A program made the position numbers and the translations under genes. A DNA stretch of 7,279 nucleotides from Promethearchaeota archaeon (lineage in GTDB: Archaea; Asgardarchaeota; Lokiarchaeia; Sigyniarchaeales; SOKP01): positions 1 through 7,279 of the forward strand of contig JAGXNU010000096.1 of the NCBI GenBank assembly GCA_019894815.1, written 5' to 3'. The notes under the pieces were generated by a model that saw nothing but the letters and a program-made list of their open reading frames with translations, made no database searches and had not been told where the DNA came from. This document shows positions 1-6,761 of the stretch, piece by piece (positions within the stretch are counted from its first letter, which is position 1; each line of letters begins with the position of its first letter).

Positions 1-47
1 ACTGGATTCTAAGTCCAGCGCCTTTAACCAGACTTGGCAATTCCCGC
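1..47 (-). tRNA. tRNA-Leu (anticodon UAG), 5' part only
   Basis: Read on the minus strand from 47 down, the sequence gives a 7-nt acceptor 5' strand (GCGGGAA), T8, a D-arm beginning GCC and closing GGC with the usual AAGTCTGGTTAAA loop, then an anticodon stem CTGGA/TCCAG around the 7-nt loop CTTAGAA. The anticodon is therefore TAG, which reads CUA leucine codons. The loop is intact and no intron is present at the common 37/38 site. The long variable arm, T-arm and 3' acceptor strand lie beyond the left window edge, so the class II arm expected of tRNA-Leu cannot be checked. The gene is divergent from the roadblock-like gene. Confidence 0.9.
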
Positions 48-80
48 ATAATTATATAAAAGATTTGTTATTAGGAATGC

Positions 81-90
81 TATATTATTC
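81..90 (-). promoter_or_regulatory. candidate TATA box for tRNA-Leu
   Basis: The minus strand reads GAATAATATA here, 34-43 nt upstream of the mature tRNA 5' end. That spacing would allow a start about 25 nt downstream and a short leader. A second TATA-like run at 51-60 lies too close to the tRNA to serve. The region is so AT-rich that this is only a weak call. Confidence 0.25.
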
Positions 91-158
91 AAAATATTGA
101 GACTTAATTAAATTTTTCACATGTAGAAAACCATCATGATAGATAAAGATAAAAAAGA

Positions 159-172
159 GAAATATTTAAGAA
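159..172 (+). promoter_or_regulatory. candidate BRE/TATA element for the roadblock-tsr3 operon
   Basis: The run GAGAAATATTTAAG has a purine-rich BRE-like half followed by a TATA-like half, centred about 55 nt before the ATG at 221. It would predict a start near 190 and a leader of about 30 nt. The rest of 48-220 holds no gene I can support. A weak AGGT at 210-213 is the only Shine-Dalgarno-like sequence before the ATG. Confidence 0.3.
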
Positions 173-220
173 TAAATATTAGAGTTATTAAAACAACCAA
201 ATTGCTTATAGGTCTTTTTT

Positions 221-1219
221 ATGAGTGTTCGAGAATCTTTAATTAAGTATTTGACGTCAATATTACGTTCTTCACAAGGAACAATATTAGTAGTTCTATG
301 TGATCTAGATGGTCTTTCGATAGCTAAAATAGGGCGGAAAAGTGATATTGATATTAATCCAAACCAAATCACCAGTTTAGCTTCGGCAGCATTTTCCGCA
401 AGTGGGGAAAATTGGGAAGATCTGAACATTAAAGACCAAGTAATATCATTTTCATATTTTGAAAAAATTTGTTTAATTACAATTAGGATAAATGATACTC
501 TATTAACTATAGTACATGATTATCATAAGGAATGGCCTTTGGATGCAGATAATTTAGCGAGTTCGATGTATTATTTAAAACAGAAATTGAGTGAGTTTTT
601 TGGAAACTTTGCAGAGTCAGAAAATGAACTTGAATTATTCTCAAATAGAGTAAGAAGTGCAATATATTTATTTGGAATGGGTTCAGAAGTTCCATTTATA
701 TCGTATGCCCCAGAAAATTATGATGAAACAAATCTCTTGCCTGCGATAAGTTATGTATTAAATTCAATACAAAATCCTATTTTCATAAGATATAGCCTTG
801 TAAGCCCAGCCGGTTTAACGATAGATGCCCGGGAGGTTAGTGGTCAAGATTTACCTATTTCCGTTGAGGCATTTTCAGCAAATGCGAATGTAGGTTTTCA
901 AAAAATGAAGGAGGAATCTGCAGGTAGCTCTCTGGGAGACTTACTTAGTTATATCACAATCTCGGGTAATGATCCCGAAAATTTCTACGGAATAATAACT
1001 TGCCATGCCGGAATTTTAAAATACTCTAAGTTAGAAGAGGTTTCAAGTTCAGAAAGTATATCTTTTGTAGGCTTATTCACTTTAACCTATGGTGGAATAC
1101 CAATAATATGTGAGTCTAGAAATGTAATATTTTCCATTTTATCAATTATTGGTTCTGAACCTACAACAGATAACTTCATTAAAGCTGTCAATGTCTTAAC
1201 TAGTTTTAAATATGAATGA
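221..1219 (+). CDS. tandem roadblock/LC7-like domain protein
   Basis: This 332-residue soluble protein appears to contain two roadblock/LC7-type domains. Residues about 5-128 fit the fold order well: helix, strand pair TILVVLCDLDGLSIAKIG (21-38, the family's 'D-dGl-ia' hairpin), helix at 48-66, strands at 73-99 and a closing helix at 109-128. Residues about 172-330 repeat the order more loosely: helix 173-183, strands IFIRYSLVSPAGLTIDARE (187-205), helix 213-231, strands 239-298 and a final helix 315-329. Roadblock proteins of the MglB/Ragulator type bind and regulate small Ras-like GTPases and are abundant in Asgard archaea; no GTPase of that kind is encoded next to it here, so its partner is unknown. 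ATG 221 is the first possible start because an in-frame TAG lies at 209-211. The 3' end overlaps tsr3 by 8 bp, implying co-transcription. Domain 1 is firmer than domain 2, which could be another alpha/beta fold. Confidence 0.72.
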   Translation: MSVRESLIKYLTSILRSSQGTILVVLCDLDGLSIAKIGRKSDIDINPNQITSLASAAFSASGENWEDLNIKDQVISFSYFEKICLITIRINDTLLTIVHDYHKEWPLDADNLASSMYYLKQKLSEFFGNFAESENELELFSNRVRSAIYLFGMGSEVPFISYAPENYDETNLLPAISYVLNSIQNPIFIRYSLVSPAGLTIDAREVSGQDLPISVEAFSANANVGFQKMKEESAGSSLGDLLSYITISGNDPENFYGIITCHAGILKYSKLEEVSSSESISFVGLFTLTYGGIPIICESRNVIFSILSIIGSEPTTDNFIKAVNVLTSFKYE

Positions 1220-1697
1220 AAAACAAGGAACCTGGATCGAAAGAATGAATACTAATTCAGTCATCCCTCTTTTGTATTGTCTTCATTTAAATGAATGTGA
1301 TCCAAAGAAATGTACTGCTTTAAAACTGAAAAGGTTAAATTTACTTAAAATTATTTCAAAAATTAGAGGAGATTTGCATAATGCCATTGTCTTAACTCCA
1401 TTATCACAAAATGTTATCTCTTTAGGAGACAAATCAATTATCAAAAACCATGGTTTGATTGTAATAGATTGTTCTTGGAAACATATATTTGATTTAAAAT
1501 TGGGTAGTTTTAACAGAGGACGAAAACTACCCCCTCTTATAGCAGCTAATCCCGTTAATTATGGTAAATGGGAAAAATTGAGCTCTGTTGAAGCCTTAGC
1601 AGCTGCTCTTTATATCACGGGTAACACCGAAGACGCAGAATTAATTCTTTCAAAATTTACTTGGGGGATCCAATTTAAAAATTTAAATAGATTTTAA
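1212..1697 (+). CDS. tsr3: Tsr3-family 16S rRNA 3-amino-3-carboxypropyltransferase
   Basis: Tsr3 transfers the aminocarboxypropyl (acp) group of S-adenosylmethionine to a uridine-derived base in the helix 31 loop of small-subunit rRNA, near the P site. This 161-residue protein carries the family signatures in order: CDPKKCTALKLKR (29-41), LTPL (61-64), VIDCSW (84-89), RKLPPLIAANPVNYG (104-118), LSSVEALAAALYITG (123-137) and FTWGIQFKNLN (149-159). The C terminus stops two residues after the FxxLN motif, somewhat shorter than I recall for relatives, where a further helix usually follows. The start at ATG 1212 overlaps the roadblock gene by 8 bp; ATG 1245 (residue 12) is an alternative, since conserved sequence begins only around residue 17. 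Neither has a good Shine-Dalgarno, so translational coupling to the upstream gene is plausible. The family call is strong; the exact target nucleotide is inferred from yeast and archaeal homologues. Confidence 0.92.
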   Translation: MNEKQGTWIERMNTNSVIPLLYCLHLNECDPKKCTALKLKRLNLLKIISKIRGDLHNAIVLTPLSQNVISLGDKSIIKNHGLIVIDCSWKHIFDLKLGSFNRGRKLPPLIAANPVNYGKWEKLSSVEALAAALYITGNTEDAELILSKFTWGIQFKNLNRF

Positions 1698-1718
1698 AAA
1701 TAAGAAAATAAGAATATT

Positions 1719-1738
1719 AAAAAAATTTCTCGAAATTT
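1719..1738 (-). terminator. T-tract terminator after the thermosome gene
   Basis: On the minus strand the thermosome stop is followed directly by AAATTT CGAG AAATTT and a run of seven Ts (1725-1719), then more T-rich sequence inside the convergent tsr3 gene end. Archaeal RNA polymerase stops at T-tracts, so the run is the meaningful part. The AT-only 6-bp hairpin is weak and may be incidental. Confidence 0.5.
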
Positions 1739-3341
1739 AATCTTCTCTGCCTTTAGATAACCCAGAAGATGCTATAACATCATCAATTTTCAGGATCATG
1801 GATGCTACTTCAGTAGCAGACTGAATTGCTTGTGTTAATATAGTTAGAGGCTCAATTACTCCCAAGTTGATCATGTTATCAGGTTTTCCAGTATCAATAT
1901 TGATACCATATGATTGACCATTTTCTGCTTCATGTTTTGAGCGTAATTCTACTATTAAATCAACAGGATTGTGTCCTGCATTCTCAACTAATGTTTTAGG
2001 GATTATTTCTAAAGCATTTGCATAAATTTCTATAGCTAATTGCTCTCTGCCACCAATTGAACGAGCAAATGTTCTTAATCTTTTTGCTAATTCAATTTCG
2101 GAAGCACCACCACCAGGTAAAATATATGGAATTTCTATAGCAGCTTTAACAACAGATAGCGCATCATGAAGCATTCTTTCAGCCTCATCAACGACATGCT
2201 CGATTCCTGCCCTTATTAAGATGCTAACGGCTTTAGGATCTGAGCATTCAGATACGAAAATCATACGATCATCCCCTATCTTCTTTTCTTCTACTTTCCC
2301 TGCTTTTCCAATATCAGAGTTTGTAATTTCGAAAAGATTATTTACAATTTTTGCATTAGTAGCTCTTGCTAGTTTTTCCATGTCTGATTTTTTAACTCTG
2401 CGAACAGTAAGAATATTTTCTTGAGCGAGGTAATTTTGAGCTTTATCATCAATTCCTTTTTGACAAAATACGACATTAGCATCTAATTCCTTCAATTTTA
2501 TAACCCGCTTCTTAAGCATGCTAGCTTCTTCTTCTAGAAATTTATTGAGTTGATCTGGAGTTTGAACTCTAATTTCAGCGTCAAATTCTGTTTTTTCTAC
2601 TTCTAATGATGAGCTGATCAAGGCAATTTTAGCATCCTTGATTGACTTGGGCATCATAGGATGAACTACTTCTTTATCAACGATAACTCCCTCAATAATA
2701 GATGTATCAAAAAGGCTTTTACCTTCTTTTTTGATGATTTGAATTTGATCTAAATCAATGATAATGTTATCGCCACGTTTTTCTTTAATTTGATTTACTG
2801 CTTTAACAGCGATGTGAGCAAAATTATTTTTTACTCCTGCGATTAGTTTGCTATTCATTGATGTTTCAGCGACTTTTATTAGTGTTTTTTCATCACTAAT
2901 ATCAATCTTTTGAGCAAGATCTTTTAGGATTTCTTTACTTTGTACTAGAGCTTTTCTATATCCTCTAAAGATAATAGTGGGATGAACGGATTGTTCCATC
3001 AGTTCTTGCGCAAGATTTAATAATTCGCCAGAGATTATAACGCTTGTAGTGGTACCATCTCCAACTTTATTGTCTTGAGTTTTAGCTACCTCCACTATCA
3101 TTTTAGCTGCTGGATGTTCTACATCGATCGTATCTAAGATCGTTGCTCCATCATTTGTTATGGTGACATCTCCTAGTGAATCGACCAGCATTTTATCCAT
3201 TCCTTTTGGTCCAAGTGTAGTTCTTACAGCCTCTGCTACAGCTTTTGCTGCAGCTATATTATTCTTTTGAGCATCTTTTCCTTGTTTTCTTTCAGTTCCT
3301 TCTTTAAGAATTATTATAGGAACACCAGATAATTGTGCCAT
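1737..3341 (-). CDS. thsA: thermosome subunit (group II chaperonin, CCT/TCP-1 family)
   Basis: This 534-residue protein is a full-length group II chaperonin subunit, which forms a double-ring complex in the cytosol that folds proteins using ATP and a built-in lid. The equatorial ATP site shows LGPKGMDKML (43-52), NDGATIL (63-69) and GDGTTT (94-99). The hydrolysis Asp falls in ERMLHDAL (D393), and PGGGASE (409-415) and GVIEP (494-498) complete the site. The apical domain spans about 205-365 and includes the helical protrusion around 250-285. The protein ends KIDDVIASSGLSKGRED, without the glycine/methionine-rich tail found in many archaeal subunits. ATG 3341 gives the usual MAQLSGVPI start. 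It is transcribed alone, converging on tsr3 and diverging from the ATPase gene. Archaea often carry several paralogues, so the subunit letter is not certain. Confidence 0.97.
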   Translation of the reverse strand: MAQLSGVPIIILKEGTERKQGKDAQKNNIAAAKAVAEAVRTTLGPKGMDKMLVDSLGDVTITNDGATILDTIDVEHPAAKMIVEVAKTQDNKVGDGTTTSVIISGELLNLAQELMEQSVHPTIIFRGYRKALVQSKEILKDLAQKIDISDEKTLIKVAETSMNSKLIAGVKNNFAHIAVKAVNQIKEKRGDNIIIDLDQIQIIKKEGKSLFDTSIIEGVIVDKEVVHPMMPKSIKDAKIALISSSLEVEKTEFDAEIRVQTPDQLNKFLEEEASMLKKRVIKLKELDANVVFCQKGIDDKAQNYLAQENILTVRRVKKSDMEKLARATNAKIVNNLFEITNSDIGKAGKVEEKKIGDDRMIFVSECSDPKAVSILIRAGIEHVVDEAERMLHDALSVVKAAIEIPYILPGGGASEIELAKRLRTFARSIGGREQLAIEIYANALEIIPKTLVENAGHNPVDLIVELRSKHEAENGQSYGINIDTGKPDNMINLGVIEPLTILTQAIQSATEVASMILKIDDVIASSGLSKGRED

Positions 3342-3376
3342 TTAATGTTCACTTTTTTAAGTTGAAATAATTTATG

Positions 3377-3386
3377 TATATATATA
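3377..3386 (-). promoter_or_regulatory. TATA box for the thermosome gene, possibly shared with the divergent ATPase gene
   Basis: A perfect alternating TATATATATA lies about 36-45 nt upstream of the thermosome ATG. A start about 25 nt downstream would give a leader of roughly 15 nt. Within that leader the minus strand has GTGA about 9 nt before the ATG, a partial match to the anti-Shine-Dalgarno. Being self-complementary, the element could also serve the plus strand, with a predicted start near 3407. No clear heat-shock operator is visible. Confidence 0.5.
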
Positions 3387-3490
3387 GATCTCTAAGTCAT
3401 AAAATTAAAAAAGTTTACGAAAAATGAAGATAAATCTCTTATTTGTGGAAATTTGTGTGGTTTTTAACATTTAATCAAAATTTTAATCTG

Positions 3491-5323
3491 ATGACAATAA
3501 TTTTTTTTATTTTGAGTTTAATTTGTTTAGTGAATAGTATCATTTATTGGTTTTACAAGAAAAGAGGATATTCATTAACGATCTATACAATATGTTTAAT
3601 TTCGAATTTCACATTTTCTCTTGGGTTCTTTATTTATGACTTATTTTTTTTCATTCAAACAAGTCCTATAGATATTTTAATAATATTTAACGATATAATT
3701 GGGTTTATATTTATATTTAATATATCTGTAATATGGCTAGGAATATCCATTATAATATTTATATTAAGTTTATTAAAATCCTCCAAATTCATCCTAAATT
3801 TAGAATCTCCTTCATATATCGAAGCAAAAGAAGGAAATATTAAATTAGGTCGTGTTATTAAAGAAAAGGGTTTAAAATATTTCTATCATTTATCATTAAA
3901 AGATTTAGCAAAGCATATATTTGTTTGTGGTTCAACAGGAACGGGGAAAAGTAATTTCTTGCAATACTTCTTAATTAATTTTAAAAATCTTTTTAAGATA
4001 CCTTTTTTTCTTGTTGAATTTAAGGGAGAATATCATTTTATGCAAAAAATGATTGATGATTTGATAGTTTTATGGCCAGGGGAGAATTTTTCGATCAACA
4101 TTTTTGATCCTGATGGTGTGGATCCCTTAATTCATTCAGAGAGGATTTTTGATATTTTTAAAAGCGGGAAATTTCTAGACGAAAATTCAGAGTATTCACC
4201 ACAAATGGAAAAAGTTTTAATAGAAATATTGGCAAAAACGTGTGCAGATAAGAAATATCAGAGCTGGCCGGGATTTGATAAATGTTGCAAGATATATCTT
4301 GATGATAATCAGAAATCTATTCCAATGTTAAAACAAACTTTAATCAGCGTAAATAATAGAATAAGAAGATTTTCGCAAGGTCCATTAAAAGCTCTATTCG
4401 AACCAAATGATAAAATCACACTTGATAATTTATTTAAGATGAATGTTATCTTAGATTTGAGTTCAATAATTCGCTTAGGTGGAGAAAAAGAAGATGCCCT
4501 CTTTTTCTTAAATATGGTCCTTAAATATCTTTGGGACAAGAATTTAGCCAACGGGGCCCACAATTATGAAGGAATTAAACATCTAACAATAATTGAAGAT
4601 GCTCAATATTTTGCCCCCCAAGGATTGATTAAAAAAACCAAAATAACTTCATATTTAGAAGACATAGCACTTTTACAGCGAGGGACTGGAGAGTGTTTAA
4701 TAACATTAGCTACTCGTCCAGATATTAGCAAAGAAATCCTTGCTAATAATGGAGTTGTATTAACCTTTAAAAATCACATCGAAAAGGAAATAATGTGTGA
4801 ACTCTTAAATTTAGATTTAGAGAAAAAGAATTATTTATCTGCATTAGAAGAAGGACATTGTATTATTCGTGTTAATTCGCTAAAGAATCCTTTCATTTTA
4901 CATATCCCCTTGATTAAACGTGAAACTTTAACAGTTTTTGAAATTAAAAAGAAAAATGAACAAGTAATACGAAAAATGAAGAGGTCTTTTTTATTAAGTG
5001 AAAATCAAGATCATAAAGTAAAAGAGGGTAATATAAATAAATTTAGGAATGACCATGTTAAATTAAGGTCTGTAACTGATATCCTCCAAAAATTAATGAA
5101 GAAAAACAAAAATGAGATAATCAAGAAATCACGTTTTTTTAGTAAATGTTATGAAATTGGAAAAATTGCAGATCTTAAAGATTCAATAACATTAGAAGGT
5201 TTTAAAGAGTTAATCATTAAATTATATGAGTCAGAGGAAAAGAATAAATTTTTAGACATACGTGACCTATCACATAATAATGACGATTATAATAGGGATA
5301 ATTGGAAAACCAAGTGCGGGTAA
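3491..5323 (+). CDS. membrane-anchored HerA/VirD4-like P-loop ATPase
   Basis: This protein has about 610 residues counted from ATG 3491. The N terminus is membrane-embedded, with hydrophobic stretches at about 2-21, 29-55 and 61-95, the last long enough for two passes. A cytosolic ATPase of the HerA/FtsK/VirD4 group (DUF87-like) follows: Walker A GSTGTGKSN (147-155), a beta-strand VILDLS (319-324), Walker B LTIIEDAQYF (365-374, acidic pair E369-D370), and a sensor/arginine region RGTGECLITLATRPD (397-411). A lysine-rich tail of about 120 residues follows. Such enzymes form hexamers that move DNA or protein through membranes or on DNA ends. The membrane anchor points to a VirD4/TraD-like coupling role, but no secretion, relaxase or pilus gene is nearby, so the substrate is unknown. 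A TTG at 3443 would add 16 residues; I prefer the ATG just before the first membrane helix. The 3' end overlaps the next gene by 44 bp. Confidence 0.8.
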   Translation: MTIIFFILSLICLVNSIIYWFYKKRGYSLTIYTICLISNFTFSLGFFIYDLFFFIQTSPIDILIIFNDIIGFIFIFNISVIWLGISIIIFILSLLKSSKFILNLESPSYIEAKEGNIKLGRVIKEKGLKYFYHLSLKDLAKHIFVCGSTGTGKSNFLQYFLINFKNLFKIPFFLVEFKGEYHFMQKMIDDLIVLWPGENFSINIFDPDGVDPLIHSERIFDIFKSGKFLDENSEYSPQMEKVLIEILAKTCADKKYQSWPGFDKCCKIYLDDNQKSIPMLKQTLISVNNRIRRFSQGPLKALFEPNDKITLDNLFKMNVILDLSSIIRLGGEKEDALFFLNMVLKYLWDKNLANGAHNYEGIKHLTIIEDAQYFAPQGLIKKTKITSYLEDIALLQRGTGECLITLATRPDISKEILANNGVVLTFKNHIEKEIMCELLNLDLEKKNYLSALEEGHCIIRVNSLKNPFILHIPLIKRETLTVFEIKKKNEQVIRKMKRSFLLSENQDHKVKEGNINKFRNDHVKLRSVTDILQKLMKKNKNEIIKKSRFFSKCYEIGKIADLKDSITLEGFKELIIKLYESEEKNKFLDIRDLSHNNDDYNRDNWKTKCG

Positions 5324-6491
5324 ATCCACTTTTTTAAATGCAGCATGTTTAACTAATGCTAAAGTTAGTGAAGTTCCTTTTACAACTATTAATCCAAATA
5401 ATGGTGTAGCACATGTTAGGGTAAAATGTGTTTGCAAGGAATTAAATCTGAATGATAATCCACAAAACTCAACTTGTATCGAGGGAAATCGTTTTATTCC
5501 TATCAATTTGATGGATGTTGCAGGGCTTGTACCTGATGCTCATAAGGGAAAAGGATTAGGTAATCGATTTTTAAATGATTTAAGTAAAGCAGATGTACTT
5601 ATTCATATCTTAGATATCACAGGATCTTTAGATAAGATGGGAAAAAGGACGGGTGAAGGATTAAATGAACCATATGAAGATATACTCTTTTTAGAGTCAG
5701 AAATAAATTTATGGTTTAAGCAAATTTTAGAAAGAGAAGATTGGAATAAATTTATTAGATCATTTGCCCGTGAACAAGGAAAATTCATAAATGAATTATA
5801 TAACCGATTATCAGGAGTAAAAATTAGAAAGTCTGATATAAAGAAAGCACTTAATAATTCAAATTTAGAAAATGTAAGCCCATCATCTTGGTCTGAAGGA
5901 AATATTCTCCTTTTTGCTAAGAAATTAAGAGAAATATCAAAACCAATTTTAATTGTAGCAAATAAAATTGATAAGGGTATCGGGATAAAGAAATTTAATG
6001 AATTAAAAAAAAAATATGATGGTCCAATATTTCCTTGTAGTGCTCTTGCTGAACATGTTTTAAGAAAATTCGAGGAAAATGGTATCTTGAGTTATATACC
6101 GGGATCTAATAATTTTCAAATAAACCAAAAGGAGAAACTTTCTCAAAAAGAGCAAGAAATATTGAAAAACATAAAGGAAAAGATATTGAATACCTACGAT
6201 AGTACTGGTGTGCAAGAAATTTTGAATTATGCCATATTTAATATAGCTAATCAGATTTGTGTTTACCCCGTTTCTGAGTTGAACAATTATACTGATAATA
6301 AGAATAATGTTTTGCCTGATGCGATATTAGTAAAGAAGGGTACGCTTTTAAGAGATTTTGTAAGAGAAAAAATCCATTCTGAATTAGCAGAACATTTTAT
6401 TTTTGGTATTGATGCAAGAACTAAAAAGAGAATAGGTGAAAATTACCTACTTAAAAATAATGATATAATAAAAATAGTGACTTCAAAATAA
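5280..6491 (+). CDS. translation-associated GTPase of the archaeal/fungal Ygr210 (YchF/Obg-related) group
   Basis: This 403-residue P-loop NTPase belongs to the YchF/OLA1 branch of Obg-like enzymes, most like the archaeal and fungal Ygr210 type. It shows G1 GKPSAGKS (9-16), switch I PFTTINPN (33-40), G3 DVAGLVPDAHKGKGLGNRFL (79-98), G4 NKID (228-231), G5-like SAL (254-256) and a C-terminal TGS domain (about 327-403, beginning YPVSEL). The long helical insertion at about 130-215 is typical. NKID suggests GTP rather than ATP preference, unlike bacterial YchF. Relatives associate with ribosomes, but their precise job is unsettled. ATG 5280 gives the expected MTIIIGIIGKP start; GTG 5262 would add six residues with no family support. 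Overlap with the upstream ATPase gene implies co-transcription. A cysteine cluster after switch I (C50, C52, C66) may be a metal-binding knuckle. Confidence 0.93.
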   Translation: MTIIIGIIGKPSAGKSTFLNAACLTNAKVSEVPFTTINPNNGVAHVRVKCVCKELNLNDNPQNSTCIEGNRFIPINLMDVAGLVPDAHKGKGLGNRFLNDLSKADVLIHILDITGSLDKMGKRTGEGLNEPYEDILFLESEINLWFKQILEREDWNKFIRSFAREQGKFINELYNRLSGVKIRKSDIKKALNNSNLENVSPSSWSEGNILLFAKKLREISKPILIVANKIDKGIGIKKFNELKKKYDGPIFPCSALAEHVLRKFEENGILSYIPGSNNFQINQKEKLSQKEQEILKNIKEKILNTYDSTGVQEILNYAIFNIANQICVYPVSELNNYTDNKNNVLPDAILVKKGTLLRDFVREKIHSELAEHFIFGIDARTKKRIGENYLLKNNDIIKIVTSK

Positions 6492-6494
6492 GAA

Positions 6495-6653
6495 TCATTC
6501 TTCTCTTGATGTTGTTAAGATGTATGCTAATATTATAAACATCAATATAATTCCCATAAGAACGATTAGGAAATTAAAAGTATCTTGTTCTGGAGTTTGA
6601 AGGATAAATAACAAAGCTAATATGATAAAGCTAATAAATTTCATAACTATCAT
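6495..6653 (-). CDS. small two-helix membrane protein, function unknown
   Basis: A 52-codon frame on the minus strand encodes a strongly hydrophobic protein with two predicted membrane helices, about residues 6-18 and 27-47. They are joined by the short polar, acidic turn QTPEQDT (19-25), and the protein ends TTSREE. I do not recognise a family. Supporting reality: the frame fills the space exactly, ending 3 bp from the convergent GTPase stop. Its composition is that of a membrane hairpin rather than random AT-rich translation, and a TATA-like element lies about 40 nt upstream. The start may be ATG 6653 or ATG 6644 (residue 4, beginning MKFISF), which has GGA 9 nt upstream. It lies downstream of 16S rRNA and tRNA-Ala on the same strand but probably has its own promoter. 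Its size puts it below many gene-finding cutoffs. Confidence 0.6.
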   Translation of the reverse strand: MIVMKFISFIILALLFILQTPEQDTFNFLIVLMGIILMFIILAYILTTSREE

Positions 6654-6685
6654 TCCAATGATATATTGAGTTATTAAAATGTTCT

Positions 6686-6702
6686 TATTTTAAATAATTT
6701 TC
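6686..6702 (-). promoter_or_regulatory. candidate BRE/TATA element for the small membrane protein
   Basis: The minus strand reads TGAAAATTATTTAAAATA, a GAAA BRE-like motif directly followed by a TATA-like run. The TATA part is centred about 39 nt before ATG 6653, which would place transcription start some 13 nt before the ATG. The base composition of the spacer limits confidence. Confidence 0.35.
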
Positions 6703-6761
6703 AGTCATAAGATATTAAAAATCATATTTTGTTTTTTAATTAATTATTTGGAAAATTTAAG

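Noticed and set aside
51..60. TATA-like run next to tRNA-Leu
   Set aside because: It lies only 4-13 nt from the mature tRNA 5' end, so transcription would begin inside the tRNA.
136..246. 36-codon frame starting ATG 136 and running into the roadblock gene out of frame
   Set aside because: Short, lysine/isoleucine-rich as expected from AT-rich non-coding DNA, with no ribosome site and overlapping a better gene start; a regulatory upstream frame cannot be excluded.
2221..2424. Plus-strand frame opposite the thermosome gene, and similar frames opposite the ATPase (4309-4563), GTPase (5270-5506, 5603-5788) and roadblock genes (166-429, 507-695)
   Set aside because: These are antisense shadows of well-supported genes, with no start signals or recognisable domains of their own.
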